A stretch of 64,000 nucleotides of DNA, taken from Channallabes apus (taxonomy: Eukaryota > Chordata > Actinopteri > Siluriformes > Clariidae). Below the pieces are notes generated by a model, which saw nothing but the letters and a program-made list of their open reading frames with translations, had not been told where the DNA came from and searched no databases. Of the stretch, positions 1-9,281 are shown piece after piece; position 1 is the first letter of the stretch, and the number at the start of each line of letters is the position of its first letter. Position numbers and translations under genes: made by a program. The stretch spans positions 11,450,206 to 11,514,205 of the forward strand of contig CM060105.1 of NCBI GenBank assembly GCA_030522415.1. Reading direction: 5' to 3'.

Positions 1-913
1 TCTAAAAAAGTTTATAGATTTTGCAGAAAATACAAACTACATCCATCTTCTCCAAATACTCACATTTTGCGTGATCAAAGCTGCTTCTTGTGACTTCAAG
101 TGTTTCATACAATACTGTCACTTACTGGACTGAAGAGTGGAGCAAAAGTCTATAAGGAAGAATTTAAATGACATTGTAACACAGCCTCATGAAAGGGGCA
201 TGAGCAGTTTAAAGGTTGAGGTGGTGTTGAGGTCTCTGTGTGTGTCAGATCAGTGTGTACAGTTAACACATGGAGAGCCTTTTATTTCTGAATTACAAAC
301 ACACATTTAACAGGAAGAATATTAAAACTCAAACTAAAGAATAACAGATGAGAGTTTTGTACGGTGCTGCACCTGATGATGTTACACTTTGTTTCCCCTT
401 TCGACCCCGATACTCACCCTTCCAGTTCCTTGTTCATCTGGTGACAGAATTTAGTGAAGAAAGACAAGAGACTACTTACTGAAAACTTCACTGTATCAAT
501 ATTTATTTTGTAATTAATTTACATGCAGCAGTGAATTCATGTGAATGAGCTGTTACTATAGAAATAATAAGAGAATAGGTGCTTTAATAAATAATAAACC
601 TGCACTATAGTCAGAGCTTCTGTTATAGAAAATACATCAACACCTTCTGACCAATCAGCATCCAGAAGTGAATCAGCTCTGTGATGTACAGTGTGTGTTT
701 TTCAGGATGGTGATCGAGTGGTTCGTAACCTGACAATGTAGAAACACTGTACTGCATATTAAACTAAATGAATGAAGTGTTTAAACAGTTAATAAAAATT
801 TTGTTTTACACAATTATTTTGATCTTTTTTGTGTATGTGCAAATACGGTCTTATCTTAATATCAGGATGTATCAGTAAAAGTTCACTGTAAGTTCAGTGA
901 AGTTCAGAGTCAC
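1..913. other. Flank with no recognised gene
   Basis: I see no convincing coding exon, RNA gene or transposon end here. The sequence is AT-rich and unremarkable. It sits outside the Harbinger-type element and, given the NLR exons on the minus strand further right, could be NLR intron or 3' flank, but nothing in it proves that. Confidence 0.4.
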
Positions 914-1371
914 CTGGGGGCTGTTCCATAAACCAAGATTAGAGTATAAGCCAGGCTTATTTCGTTTAGTCAGGCTTATTTTTGGTAGATTCGGTTCCAT
1001 AAATCAAACTTAAAAAAGTTCAAACTCAGTTACCCCGGCAACTTATGCTGGCAAATTAACCTGGTCCGGGGCAGGCTAACTGTCTCGCTTATTTAAGCGG
1101 TGTCTCAAAGAATCTCCGACGTGTGGGAACATATTCCCTAAAGATCGTTCCGTCAGTTTAATTTCCGCGCTCTCACTAATCATGTCGTGTAATAAAAAAT
1201 TATTAAGCCTATAAAAATCATGGAATTATCCCCAAAATAATTTAAATAAAATCGTAAGCATATTAAAAAAGGTCAAACATGAAATGCAATGACAGAAAAC
1301 AGAAAATCAGAAATTAATAAATTCATAAATTCATATGAACAGTTACACAAAAAAGCCTTATTACATTTACC

Positions 1372-1402
<31 letters not shown>
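1372..1402. repeat. (TAA)n microsatellite
   Basis: A short run of TAA/ATA triplets lies in the 5' part of the Harbinger-type element, upstream of the transposase start. Confidence 0.9.
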
Positions 1403-1406
<4 letters not shown>

Positions 1407-1477
1407 CGAGATGTCAGCTTAATTGCCCAATGAAGGTCAGGCCTATTTAAGCAGTACTGAGTGAGACCAACACATGC

Positions 1478-1990
1478 ATGGAGATTCAGAACAAAAGAGA
1501 AACAGAGAAGCCCCAGTACGTAATTATGGCCTGTCCATTTATTGAAGACCCTGTGGATGAGGGTGCACGGATATTAGAAAGAGCTTTCAGACCACCAGCC
1601 CCAAGGGTCTTTAGGGACAGAGTAAACCCTCTTGCCTTCCCAGATGACTATCTGTGGAAGAGATACCGGTTCAGCAGACCCAGCATAGTCTACCTATGAG
1701 CTGTTGGAACCACACCTCAGCAAACCCACCTTCACCTTGAACTCTTCTGTCACACCTACAGCACATCTCACCACTGTCTTAGCGCTCTCAGACATGTCCT
1801 GCACCACTCTAACATAATTCTCTGCCACTCCAGCATAGTCTACCTATATGAGCTGCTGGAACCACACCTCAGCAAACCCACACGGCGAAGGCAATGCCTG
1901 ACCACAGTGCAATCTGTCTTTGTTGCACTGCGTTTCTTCGCCAGTGGGACATTCCTCTACAGTGTTGGTGATGCTGAGCATTTAAAGCAA
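1478..1990 (+). pseudogene. HARBI1-like transposase, N-terminal exon (broken)
   Basis: The reading frame from the ATG at 1478 gives 73 residues including MACPFIEDPVDEGARIL, RVFRDRVNPLAFPDDYLWKRYRFSR and IVYL, which match the N-terminal region of HARBI1-type PIF/Harbinger nucleases. That family contributes the DDE nuclease of the transposon. The frame is lost at 1699. About 150 bp later a segment beginning with the same residues is repeated (1679-1730 versus 1828-1880), and it then continues with a stretch equivalent to ALRFFASGTFLYSVGDAEHLK (about 1930-1990). The frame is next interrupted by the Tc1 insertion at 2043. The catalytic core is in later fragments. Identification as HARBI1-like is firm from family knowledge; the exon boundaries are inferred. 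Confidence 0.75.
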
Positions 1991-2044
1991 CCGTATGCCG
2001 TGAAATAACGATGGTCTACCTTTTTCTGAGGCAATATTTAAATA

Positions 2045-3664
2045 CAGTGGTGTGAAAAACTATTTGCCTCCTTCCTGATTTCTTATTCTTTTGCATGTTT
2101 GTCACACTTAAATGTTTCTGCTCATCAAAAACCGTTAACTATTAGTCAAAGATAACATAATTGAACACAAAATGCAGTTTTTAAATGAAGGTTTACGTTA
2201 TTAAGGGAGAAAAAAAACTTCAAATCTACATGGCCCTGTGTGAAAAAGTGATTGCCCCCCTTGTTAAAAAATAACTTAACTGTGGTTTATCACACCTGAG
2301 TTCAATTTCTGTAGTCAACCCCAGGCCTGATTACTGCCACACCTGTTTCAATCAAGAAATCACTTAAATAGGAGCTACCTGACACAGAGAAGTAGACCAA
2401 AAGCACCTCAAAAGCTAGACATCATGCCAAGATCCAAAGAAATTCAGGAACAAATGAGAACAAAAGTAATTGAGATCTATCAGTCTGGTAAAGGTTATAA
2501 AGCCATTTCTAAAGCTTTGGGACTCCAGCGAACCACAGTGAGAGCCATTATCCACAAATGGCAAAAACATGGAACAGTGGTGAACCTTCCCAGGAGTGGC
2601 CGGCCGACCAAAATTACCCCAAGAGCGCAGAGACAACTCATCCGAGAGGCCACAAAAGACCCCAGGACAACATCTAAAGAACTGCAGGCCTCACTTGCCT
2701 CAATTAAGGTCAGTGTTCACGACTCCACCATAAGAAAGAGACTGGGCAAAAACGGTCTGCATGGCAGATTTCCAAGGCGCAAACCACTTTTAAGCAAAAA
2801 GAACATTAAGGCTCGTCTCAATTTTGCTAAAAAACATCTCAATGATTGGCAAGACTTTTGGGAAAATACCTTGTGGACCGACGAGACAAAAGTAGAACTT
2901 TTTGGAAGGTGCGTGTCCCGTTACATCTGGCGTAAAAGTAACACAGCATTTCAGAAAAAGAACATCGTACCAACAGTAAAATATGGTGGTGGTAGTGTGA
3001 TGGTCTCGGGTTGTTTTGCTGCTTCAGGACCTGGAAGGCTTGCTGTGATCGATGGAACCATGAATTCTACTGTCTACCAAAAAATCCTGAAGGAGAATGT
3101 CCGGACATCTGTTCGTCAACTCAACGTGAATCGATCTTGGGTGCTGCAGCAGGACAATGACCCAAAACACACCAGCAAATCCACCTCTGAATGGCTGAAG
3201 AAAAACAAAATGAAGACTTTGGAGTGGCCTAGTCAAAGTCCTGACCTGAATCCTATTGAGATGTTGTGGCATGACCTTAAAAAGGCGGTTCATGCTAGAA
3301 AACCCTCAAATAAAGCAGAATTACAACAATTCTGCAAAGATGAGTGGGCCAAAATTCCTCCAGAGCGCTGTAAAAGACTCGTTGCAAGTTATCGCAAACG
3401 CTTGATTGCAGTTATTGCTGCTAAGGGTGGCCCAACCAGTTATTAGGTTCAGGGGGCAATTACTTTTTCACACAGGGCCATGTAGGTTTGGATTTTTTTC
3501 CTCCCTAAATAATAAAACCCCTCATTTAAAAACTGCATTTTGTGTTTACTTGTGTTATCTTTGCCTATTAGTTAAATGTGTTTGATGATCAGAAACATTT
3601 TGTGTGACAAACATGCAAAAGAATAAGAAATCAGGAGGGGGGCAAATAGTTTTTCACACCACTG
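2045..3664 (+). mobile_element. Tc1/mariner transposon copy 1 (structurally complete)
   Basis: The element is bounded by TA (2043-2044 and 3665-3666) and has inverted termini beginning CAGTGGTGTGAAAAACTATT. Long terminal inverted regions flank a single transposase frame at 2424-3446. At 1620 bp this is the normal size for a full-length Tc1. It is inserted in the HARBI1-like gene between the residues of the 1990 fragment and those that resume at 3667. Four further copies of the same family lie in the window at 20042, 26740, 30403 and 43945. Confidence 0.95.
2424..3446 (+). CDS. Tc1 transposase, full-length open reading frame
   Basis: The 340-residue frame has the order expected of a Tc1 transposase. 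An N-terminal paired-like helix-turn-helix DNA-binding region occupies about residues 1-115, with a GRPTK linker near 59-63. The RNase H-like catalytic domain follows. The DDE triad is visible as D153 (WTDET), D244 (QQDNDPKH) and E279 (NPIEMLW), so the spacing is DD34E. The protein ends in the usual [11 protein letters not shown] tail. It would act in the nucleus, cutting at the element's termini and inserting at TA. This is the only one of five copies in the window with an uninterrupted frame. It differs from the other copies at residue 195 (Ser where they have Trp, in VMVWGCF) and around 228-238, so activity is uncertain. The start is fixed by the conserved MPRSKEIQEQ shared with all other copies. 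Confidence 0.93.
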   Translation: MPRSKEIQEQMRTKVIEIYQSGKGYKAISKALGLQRTTVRAIIHKWQKHGTVVNLPRSGRPTKITPRAQRQLIREATKDPRTTSKELQASLASIKVSVHDSTIRKRLGKNGLHGRFPRRKPLLSKKNIKARLNFAKKHLNDWQDFWENTLWTDETKVELFGRCVSRYIWRKSNTAFQKKNIVPTVKYGGGSVMVSGCFAASGPGRLAVIDGTMNSTVYQKILKENVRTSVRQLNVNRSWVLQQDNDPKHTSKSTSEWLKKNKMKTLEWPSQSPDLNPIEMLWHDLKKAVHARKPSNKAELQQFCKDEWAKIPPERCKRLVASYRKRLIAVIAAKGGPTSY

Positions 3665-3666
3665 TA

Positions 3667-3877
3667 TTTATATCACCATTCCTGGCCATCTACCAACACA
3701 GAGGATCAAGGAGAACTTTTATGCAATAGCAGGTATGTGACAGTTAAAGTAGATTTAAAAATTTATATGCCTGTATTAAGCTATATTTGTTCCTCGGGTT
3801 TTCCCAATGTCTTGGGTGCTGTGGACAGCACCCACATCAAAATACAGATCCCAGCTGGACCAACTGAGGCAGACTAT
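3667..3877 (+). pseudogene. HARBI1-like transposase, middle fragment
   Basis: Directly after the Tc1 insertion the Harbinger gene resumes with residues equivalent to RIKENFYAIA (around 3701-3731). After what may be a short intron it continues with GFPNVLGAVDSTHIKIQIPAGPTEADY (about 3797-3877). The VDSTHI stretch corresponds to the region around the first catalytic Asp of HARBI1-type nucleases (consensus IDGTHI). The fragment stops at 3877, where the retroviral 3' LTR begins, and the gene continues at 19547 on the other side of the provirus with NRKSFHSLNVQ. This makes the provirus an insertion into Harbinger coding sequence. Confidence 0.75.
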
Positions 3878-4113
3878 TGTGGTGGATTTTTTATTCTCCC
3901 CACACCGAAGTTGCCCTAATTTAAAACATTAAACAAATACTGTAACTTGAATAAAAAAATCAAAGAAAGACTCTGGATTCCGTGTAGATCTAGATGAAGT
4001 AAGGATAAGTTTTATTGCAACAATAAAATAAAGTGAGCCAGTCTTGAAGATGCCTAAGCTGTGAATCAGAGCATCACCAAGAACAGACTGATCTACTGTG
4101 ACATCGGTGCCTT

Positions 4114-4121
4114 CTTTTATA
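4114..4121 (-). promoter_or_regulatory. TATA box of the 3' LTR
   Basis: The minus strand reads TATAAAAG here, about 100 nt before the AATAAA at 4016-4011, the usual U3/R arrangement. The 5' LTR has the same box at 18773-18767. Confidence 0.75.
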
Positions 4122-4418
4122 CAGTTTTACAGGGGGCGGGACGCTCATCTGGCCCCCTCATTTGCTCATTATTTTTTCTGGTTCCTTATCAAATTTTTCA
4201 ACCAATAAAATTACATTTGCATTATACGTCATATACCTCGTTATCTGACTCCATCTTTTACCAAATTTTGCTTCCAATATAACTTATTTTCCTTTCAAAT
4301 TAGTTTCCATTATCTTTTCCCTTTTGTTGTTCAACTTAAAAAATATTGGGGTGGCGCTTATGTCTGCTGTAAATTCTTGGTGCTTCCGCTTTACACTACA
4401 GTTTTCAAGAGACAGGCC

Positions 4419-4959
4419 ATGGGTAAGCATCTTTTACATATTATTTTAATTATTGTCTAAGTTTGTGACTTTTATTGTATTTACATATTTTTATTCTTAT
4501 ATTTTTATTCTTATAGCTAATCGCATCTGCACGAATGATCACCACGTCGCTTTGGACAACTCGGACAGCCAGAGCAGTCCGGCTCACAGTCCTACTGACT
4601 ACACTCCTACTGAACCTGTCATGGACCGGGCCTCGGTGAGTTTTACTGAGGATGAGCCCGAGCCATCTGCTTCGTTACTGCAGTTCCTAGAGGAGACAGG
4701 GCTCACTTTTTCCAAGAATGTTGATCCCAAACCGGGTCCTTCGAAGAGGCCACGTGCGGATAGCCCTTATCCATTTTCTTTTAGGCCTGTACGGCCTGAA
4801 TCTACAACGCCAGCTCCGCTACTCTTAAGACCTGTTTGTCACGTAAGTGTTGGCACCCAGACCGATGTTAATGTGTCAGATGGTACCCAAACACATTTTC
4901 CTTCCGCACCTGTGCCAAATCCAAATCGCAGCATTTCTGTTTCTATTTCCTTTCACTGA
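4419..4959 (+). CDS. Antisense ORF inside the 3' LTR, probably spliced; unknown function
   Basis: On the plus strand, opposite to the provirus, an ATG at 4419 lies in a strong start context (G at -3, G at +4) and is followed at once by a splice-donor-like G/GTAAGC. A 94-nt AT- and T-rich segment (4423-4516) ends in TTATAG. Removing it keeps the frame with the ORF that runs to 4959, giving about 148 residues. An unspliced frame also exists from 4453, but its first 21 residues are only the translated T-rich tract. The predicted product is polar, rich in Ser, Pro, Thr and acidic residues, with a basic KRPR stretch and two GTQT motifs 12 residues apart, which resemble LC8-type TQT motifs (inference). 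I recognise no family. The C-terminal codons lie in sequence shared by both LTRs, while the rest is missing from the 5' LTR. Antisense, spliced LTR genes are known elsewhere (HTLV-1 HBZ), but homology is not claimed. It may also be a captured or chance frame. Confidence 0.5.
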
Positions 4960-5520
4960 TTTTTTTAATTAGTGTTGCCCTTCCTCACAGGAGGTTTTGC
5001 TAATTGACTTCTTATACATTTTATTTTGCTACTGATGCTTACCCAGGCCCTGTGTGTTTTTATACTTTTTTTATGTTGGGCCTAATACTTTGTATTGTAC
5101 AATATTCACTATGTAGATACACATACTATTTTGTGTCTATTTCTTTATTAAACTTATTATTCAGATCACTGAGGGTCTCTTTTGATCATTTAATTTAACA
5201 TGTTGCTTGTGTATCCAATACCTGTTACATCACAGTTAAGATCACCCCATGTCTGAGATTACATCATGTCTGGCGCTATGTCATATCTCCTGATCTGGTG
5301 TTGTTTCTAGGGTTACTATGAAATCTCTAAGATGGCTGCCAGTCTAAGGTTTGTTTGGTACATACTGTATACTGAACATCACATGATGTCTTTGGTACTA
5401 TGACATCACATTGTCCTTGGCTCAACTCTGTTCACTTCATCTCACATTCTTAAGATAAAATCAATAGTTTTCTGTAATATTACTGCATGCACAAATATAT
5501 GTAATTAAAATATGCTTACA

Positions 5521-5536
5521 TATTTCCCCCTCTGTG
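5521..5536 (-). promoter_or_regulatory. Polypurine tract next to the 3' LTR
   Basis: The minus strand reads AGAGGGGGAAATA immediately before the 3' LTR starts with TGTAAGC. A purine run in exactly this place is the plus-strand primer site of a retrovirus. Confidence 0.8.
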
Positions 5537-5823
5537 ACTTTTATGTCACATAAAAGAGCATAAAGAAAAGTAAAAAGAAAATAATACTTACTTACTAACT
5601 TATGAACATTAACAGAATTTAAACAATGAATTTAAACAATGCTTAACTTATGAACCTTAACTTTACATATTACTACAGAAACAAGAAATAAACCTTACAC
5701 ATCAATATTAATCCTTATAGAATAGGAAAAACTAAGAAATAAACCTTGAACTAGTAACTTTTCATCAAAATTATGGTATCTTAAATCATTTTAAATCAAA
5801 GTCATAGAAAAATCTAATTCAAA

Positions 5824-6007
5824 GAAATCTTACATATAAAGTTTTACATATTACTTAAATTTAAATGTAATTAAAGCTTAAGCAAAGAAACCTAAAAGTG
5901 TAGAACTTTCAAAATGAAATCTTACATATAAAGTTTTACATATTACTTAAATTTAAATGTAATTAAAGCTTAAGCAAAGAAACCTAAAAGTGTAGAACTT
6001 TCAAAAA
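5824..6007. repeat. Tandem duplication of 92 bp between accessory ORF and 3' LTR
   Basis: The unit starting GAAATCTTACATATAAAG at 5824 is repeated from 5916 almost without change. It lies in a very AT-rich, ORF-free stretch (about 5537-6308). No function is visible; it could be an enhancer-like duplication or simple slippage. Confidence 0.9.
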
Positions 6008-6308
6008 ACTTTCAAAACCTTACAACCTTACATATTCAACCTAACCTTACATATTACCCCCTCACTAAACCATCCATTTAGGAAAAACTATTGAAAATGA
6101 GTAAATATAAGCATAAACATATATGAGAATATAATAAGCATGCAATGGTTATAATATGATGAGTCCAGAGGTGGGCGAAAAAACCTTCAGTATAGCCAAT
6201 TCAGAAGGAAAAATTCCACACCTTGCCAGCTTTTCATGCTCGACAGTGTATACATCACCAGGACCTCATCCTGTATAATAATACATATATGACAAACATT
6301 GAAAACCA

Positions 6309-6992
6309 TCAAAGCCATTTAAGCAGTCCATTAGGGTCCCTGTAAGTTAAAGATAGTGTGTCAAGATTTTCAGACCCCTCTTCAGTCCAGGTCTTACGAT
6401 CCTCGTCCGTGAATTCGATCACATACAGGTCCTTACAGCTTGCCAGCTGAGATAGCGGAATTCGGTTTATCCTGCCCGTTTCTAAACACAAAAAGTCTAA
6501 CCACACTTCATCGGCTTTTGGAAGAGCATCCAGCGCACGTTGCAGGGATAGCGGTGTATCTCTCCATAAGATGTCATCCCCCAACATTACTTTGGTTATG
6601 GTCTTAGTTGCTGCCATGTACACATCGTCAAATTCAACTATCCCACAAATATCATATGCAGCCCAATCCTCTTCGATCCCAATTCCTCTGTAGATGCCTA
6701 GCTTCAGATGTCTCCCAAGCTGATATGAAGTTGTTACCAGATGAAGTCGTGTGTTCATGTCAAGGTTGAACGTCTCCTGTGTCTTTGCTTTGATCCATTT
6801 GAAGTCCTTCGTCAAGACGTTGGCATTGGTGATGAATTCCTTGTTCCCTATCGTGCGTTGTGGATGCCAGTCAACTAGATCATGTCTCAATTCTGCCCAT
6901 TTTTTCTTCGGGGCCTTTTTCGCAACCTCGTTCCATGCGTTACAGCAAACTGTGCAGGAAACTATCCACCTTGGGTCAGGTACCAGTTCCAT
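6309..6992 (-). CDS. Accessory ORF downstream of env, unknown function
   Basis: An uninterrupted minus-strand frame encodes about 227 residues from the ATG at 6992 (MELVPDPRW). A splice-acceptor-like tract ending TATTGCAG/G (AG at 6995-6994) stands directly before this ATG. The longer frame that begins at 7061 only adds a translated pyrimidine tract (MSCILCFVFVFVFCFC), so I chose 6992. The protein has an early Cys cluster (CTVCC), a Trp-rich middle and no transmembrane segment or signal peptide. I do not recognise a family. Its position between env and the 3' LTR is that of regulatory genes in complex retroviruses (orfA/B of fish epsilonretroviruses, tas/bel of foamy viruses), so a regulatory or host-interaction role is a positional inference only. 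It is one of the few complete frames in the provirus. Confidence 0.65.
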   Translation of the reverse strand: MELVPDPRWIVSCTVCCNAWNEVAKKAPKKKWAELRHDLVDWHPQRTIGNKEFITNANVLTKDFKWIKAKTQETFNLDMNTRLHLVTTSYQLGRHLKLGIYRGIGIEEDWAAYDICGIVEFDDVYMAATKTITKVMLGDDILWRDTPLSLQRALDALPKADEVWLDFLCLETGRINRIPLSQLASCKDLYVIEFTDEDRKTWTEEGSENLDTLSLTYRDPNGLLKWL

Positions 6993-7220
6993 CCTGCAAT
7001 ACATACGGGTATAGCAGAAACAAAACACAAACACAAAAACAAAACACAAAATACAAGACATACTTCTACTAATACTACTTTTTCTCTGATATAGTTATTT
7101 AAAACATGGATTAAATAAGTTGGATTAAAAATATCGTGTTACACTAGATAAATTTTCAATATACATGTGATCAATAAGGATATAGTCAATTGTCCATTAT
7201 GCAGTGTAGTTGGTCTTCTT

Positions 7221-9185
7221 TCACTTCATTTGCATATAAATGGACTCCTCTTCCTCATCCTCATATGGTGTCGTTTGGTCGTGATATTCCACAACAACTG
7301 TATATTGTCCTACCATTTTCTGAATGCTTGCTCTTGCCAGGGGAATAACGCAGCAAGATGCAATGAGTAGGGTTCCTAACACTATCAGAACAATTGTGCC
7401 TAGTTTCACAAGTAGTCCGTACCAATTAGAAGGATTAAACCAGTCAAACCATGTGGTCCACGCGGTAGTTTTCTGTACTTCTTGGGTGACTCTAACATGT
7501 TCATCTCTCAGATTCCGCATGGCTCTTAGTATTTTGGTTATATTGCCATCAGGGCCTGTATGTCTTGGAATGTATGTACAACAGTCTTCTCCAATTAAAG
7601 CGCACACTCCTCATTGAGGTGCTAACATAGTGTCCAGGGCGAATCTATTTTGCATGGTCATTATTGTTGTTCTGTCTAATTGTTCTTGTACTAATCCTAA
7701 AACACTTAAAGTGTGATTCCAAAATCTCTGTTGATTGTACCATAGTAAGTTTATCCACCTTGCGTTTTTAGAAATTTGAACCCATGGGAGGAAGATTGTC
7801 GTAAATGCTCCTCCTACTCTGTTTATAACCTCATGTTCAGTTGGTACGCCAAGTGGAATTCCATCCCAACTTACTGTTATTCCTCCCTCTTTATCAAACT
7901 CTTCCCATTTCTTTAATTCCCCTTGACCGACTGTGTCCAAGAATTTTATCTCACGTTTGCTTCTTTTGTTCTGCGTGCCATGCAATCCTATTACAATTAG
8001 TTCTCCTTCTAGTAATACTGGAGCACAGCATCCGTTCCAGTCCTTTGGTAGAGTTTGTCTAACTGTGGTTCCATCACAATACCAAAATATGTCAGCTAAG
8101 GGTGTTGTACCTAATCTTAAGTCTGGTTGTCGTACGTTGACTATCTCACTGCATGACATATTGCTTGTTGTATTGTCACATATCTGTCTCATTTTTATGG
8201 AAAAACCTGCTGCTGACTGTGTTTCGTTGCAGCTTGATGATAAATTTCCTACTTCTATACTACCATCTGAACAGATGCATAGAGGATAGGTCTGTTGCAC
8301 AGGTGTTATTTCTCGTTGGACAGCATCTATTGTTTCTACAGGATGATACGTGCATTTGCTTATATTCTGCATCCATTCTGGACCATAATCTATTGCAGCT
8401 GAATGTAAAAGACAGCTGATAGGGCATAATCGTGATTCACTATATTCTGGATCATTTATACATTCTCTTGTTCCTTGTGTTATCGCCACTTTTGGGGGCT
8501 TATGACTTCTGTCATGGCATATGATGCAGTCCTTATTTGTTAAAGACTCAGCTGTGAATTTCATCCATTGGTAGAACATGTCATTTTTCCATGTTTGATC
8601 AGATTCTTTTTTATTTCCAGGTACCTGTTTTATTATTTCTGGAATTACCCTTACATAGGTTGCTGACTCATCATCTGATACGCTAGGTTGGCCTGGTACT
8701 TTTGCCGTACATCCACACAAATATGGATATGCTAAGCATACACCTCGTATTTTGCCGCTTGCTGACTTATTAAATGCGCACCATTCATTGGATGTTGGTA
8801 TTGCCTCAATCAATCCGTCTAATGCAATCTTCATTTTTGATCCAGGGGTCTTCTCTAATTCTACATAAATAAGCACTTGATCTTCTTGGGGTCGTGACTT
8901 GTCTACCTCTATCTGAAAAATTCCTTCCCAATTTCCTGTTCTTTCCCACATTGATAAACCAGCTACCATTCTTGCTCTAGTTATTGTAGCTAGTACGCAA
9001 CGTATTTGTCTCTCTTCAGTGTTCCATTTTGGTTTGCTCTTTTCATTTCTGACGGCCCAACTACTAGTCAAACCGATCATAAGAAATATTATTATAGCCA
9101 TGGATTTCCTTCTGTTTTTTAGGCGGTAATAAGAGGATGGTTTCTCCATCAGGATCACAACGGTGACACGTGGGATTATGGCCAA
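7221..9185 (-). pseudogene. env: Retroviral envelope gene (one internal stop)
   Basis: A minus-strand frame runs from 9185 (or the ATG at 9101, just before a hydrophobic signal segment ending about residue 44) to 7611, where an in-frame TGA interrupts it. The same frame continues to 7221. SU has several N-glycosylation sequons and a CIIC (CXXC) motif at residues 220-223. A furin-type RSKR lies at 408-411, separating SU from TM. The stop falls just before the CX6CC motif of TM, which is at the start of the distal part. A membrane anchor (about 20 hydrophobic residues after WYGLL) and an acidic cytoplasmic tail ending YMQMK follow. CXXC plus CX6CC marks a gamma-type, covalently linked Env. The 5' end overlaps the pol end region and a 71-codon frame of uncertain meaning. 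Confidence 0.88.
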
Positions 9186-9281
9186 ATAATCTACACAATA
9201 TATTTCTTGGGGTGTTTTTTGTTGGGTATGTTCTTTCTACTGTAGTTGGTTTAAATAATTTAATCAGTATCTGAGCCACTA

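Larger units (their letters stand above)
3878..5520 (-). repeat. 3' LTR of the provirus (1643 bp, long form)
   Basis: On the minus strand the LTR begins TGTAAGCATA (at 5520) and ends CCACCACA (at 3878). A TATAAAAG box (4121-4114) and an AATAAA signal (4016-4011) define a U3 of about 1.4 kb, a short R and a U5 of roughly 110-130 bp. It matches the 5' LTR closely but is 630 bp longer: the segment from about 4306 to 4922 is absent from the other LTR. That extra segment lies in U3 and contains most of a plus-strand ORF described separately. Confidence 0.92.

Noticed and set aside
3024..3293. 89-codon ORF repeated antisense to each Tc1 transposase
   Set aside because: It occurs in several Tc1 copies only because the transposase sequence is shared; no sign of expression.
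4061..4282. Plus-strand ORF of 73 codons in the LTR, with a 67-codon version at 18713-18916
   Set aside because: It runs through the R/TATA region of the LTR on the antisense strand, has no start or splice support, and its C-terminal codons differ between the copies. Sharing is explained by LTR identity.
9064..9279. 71-codon minus-strand ORF between pol and env
   Set aside because: It begins at GTG, overlaps the env start in another frame, and has no visible domain. It is probably a chance frame, though a leader-like function cannot be excluded.
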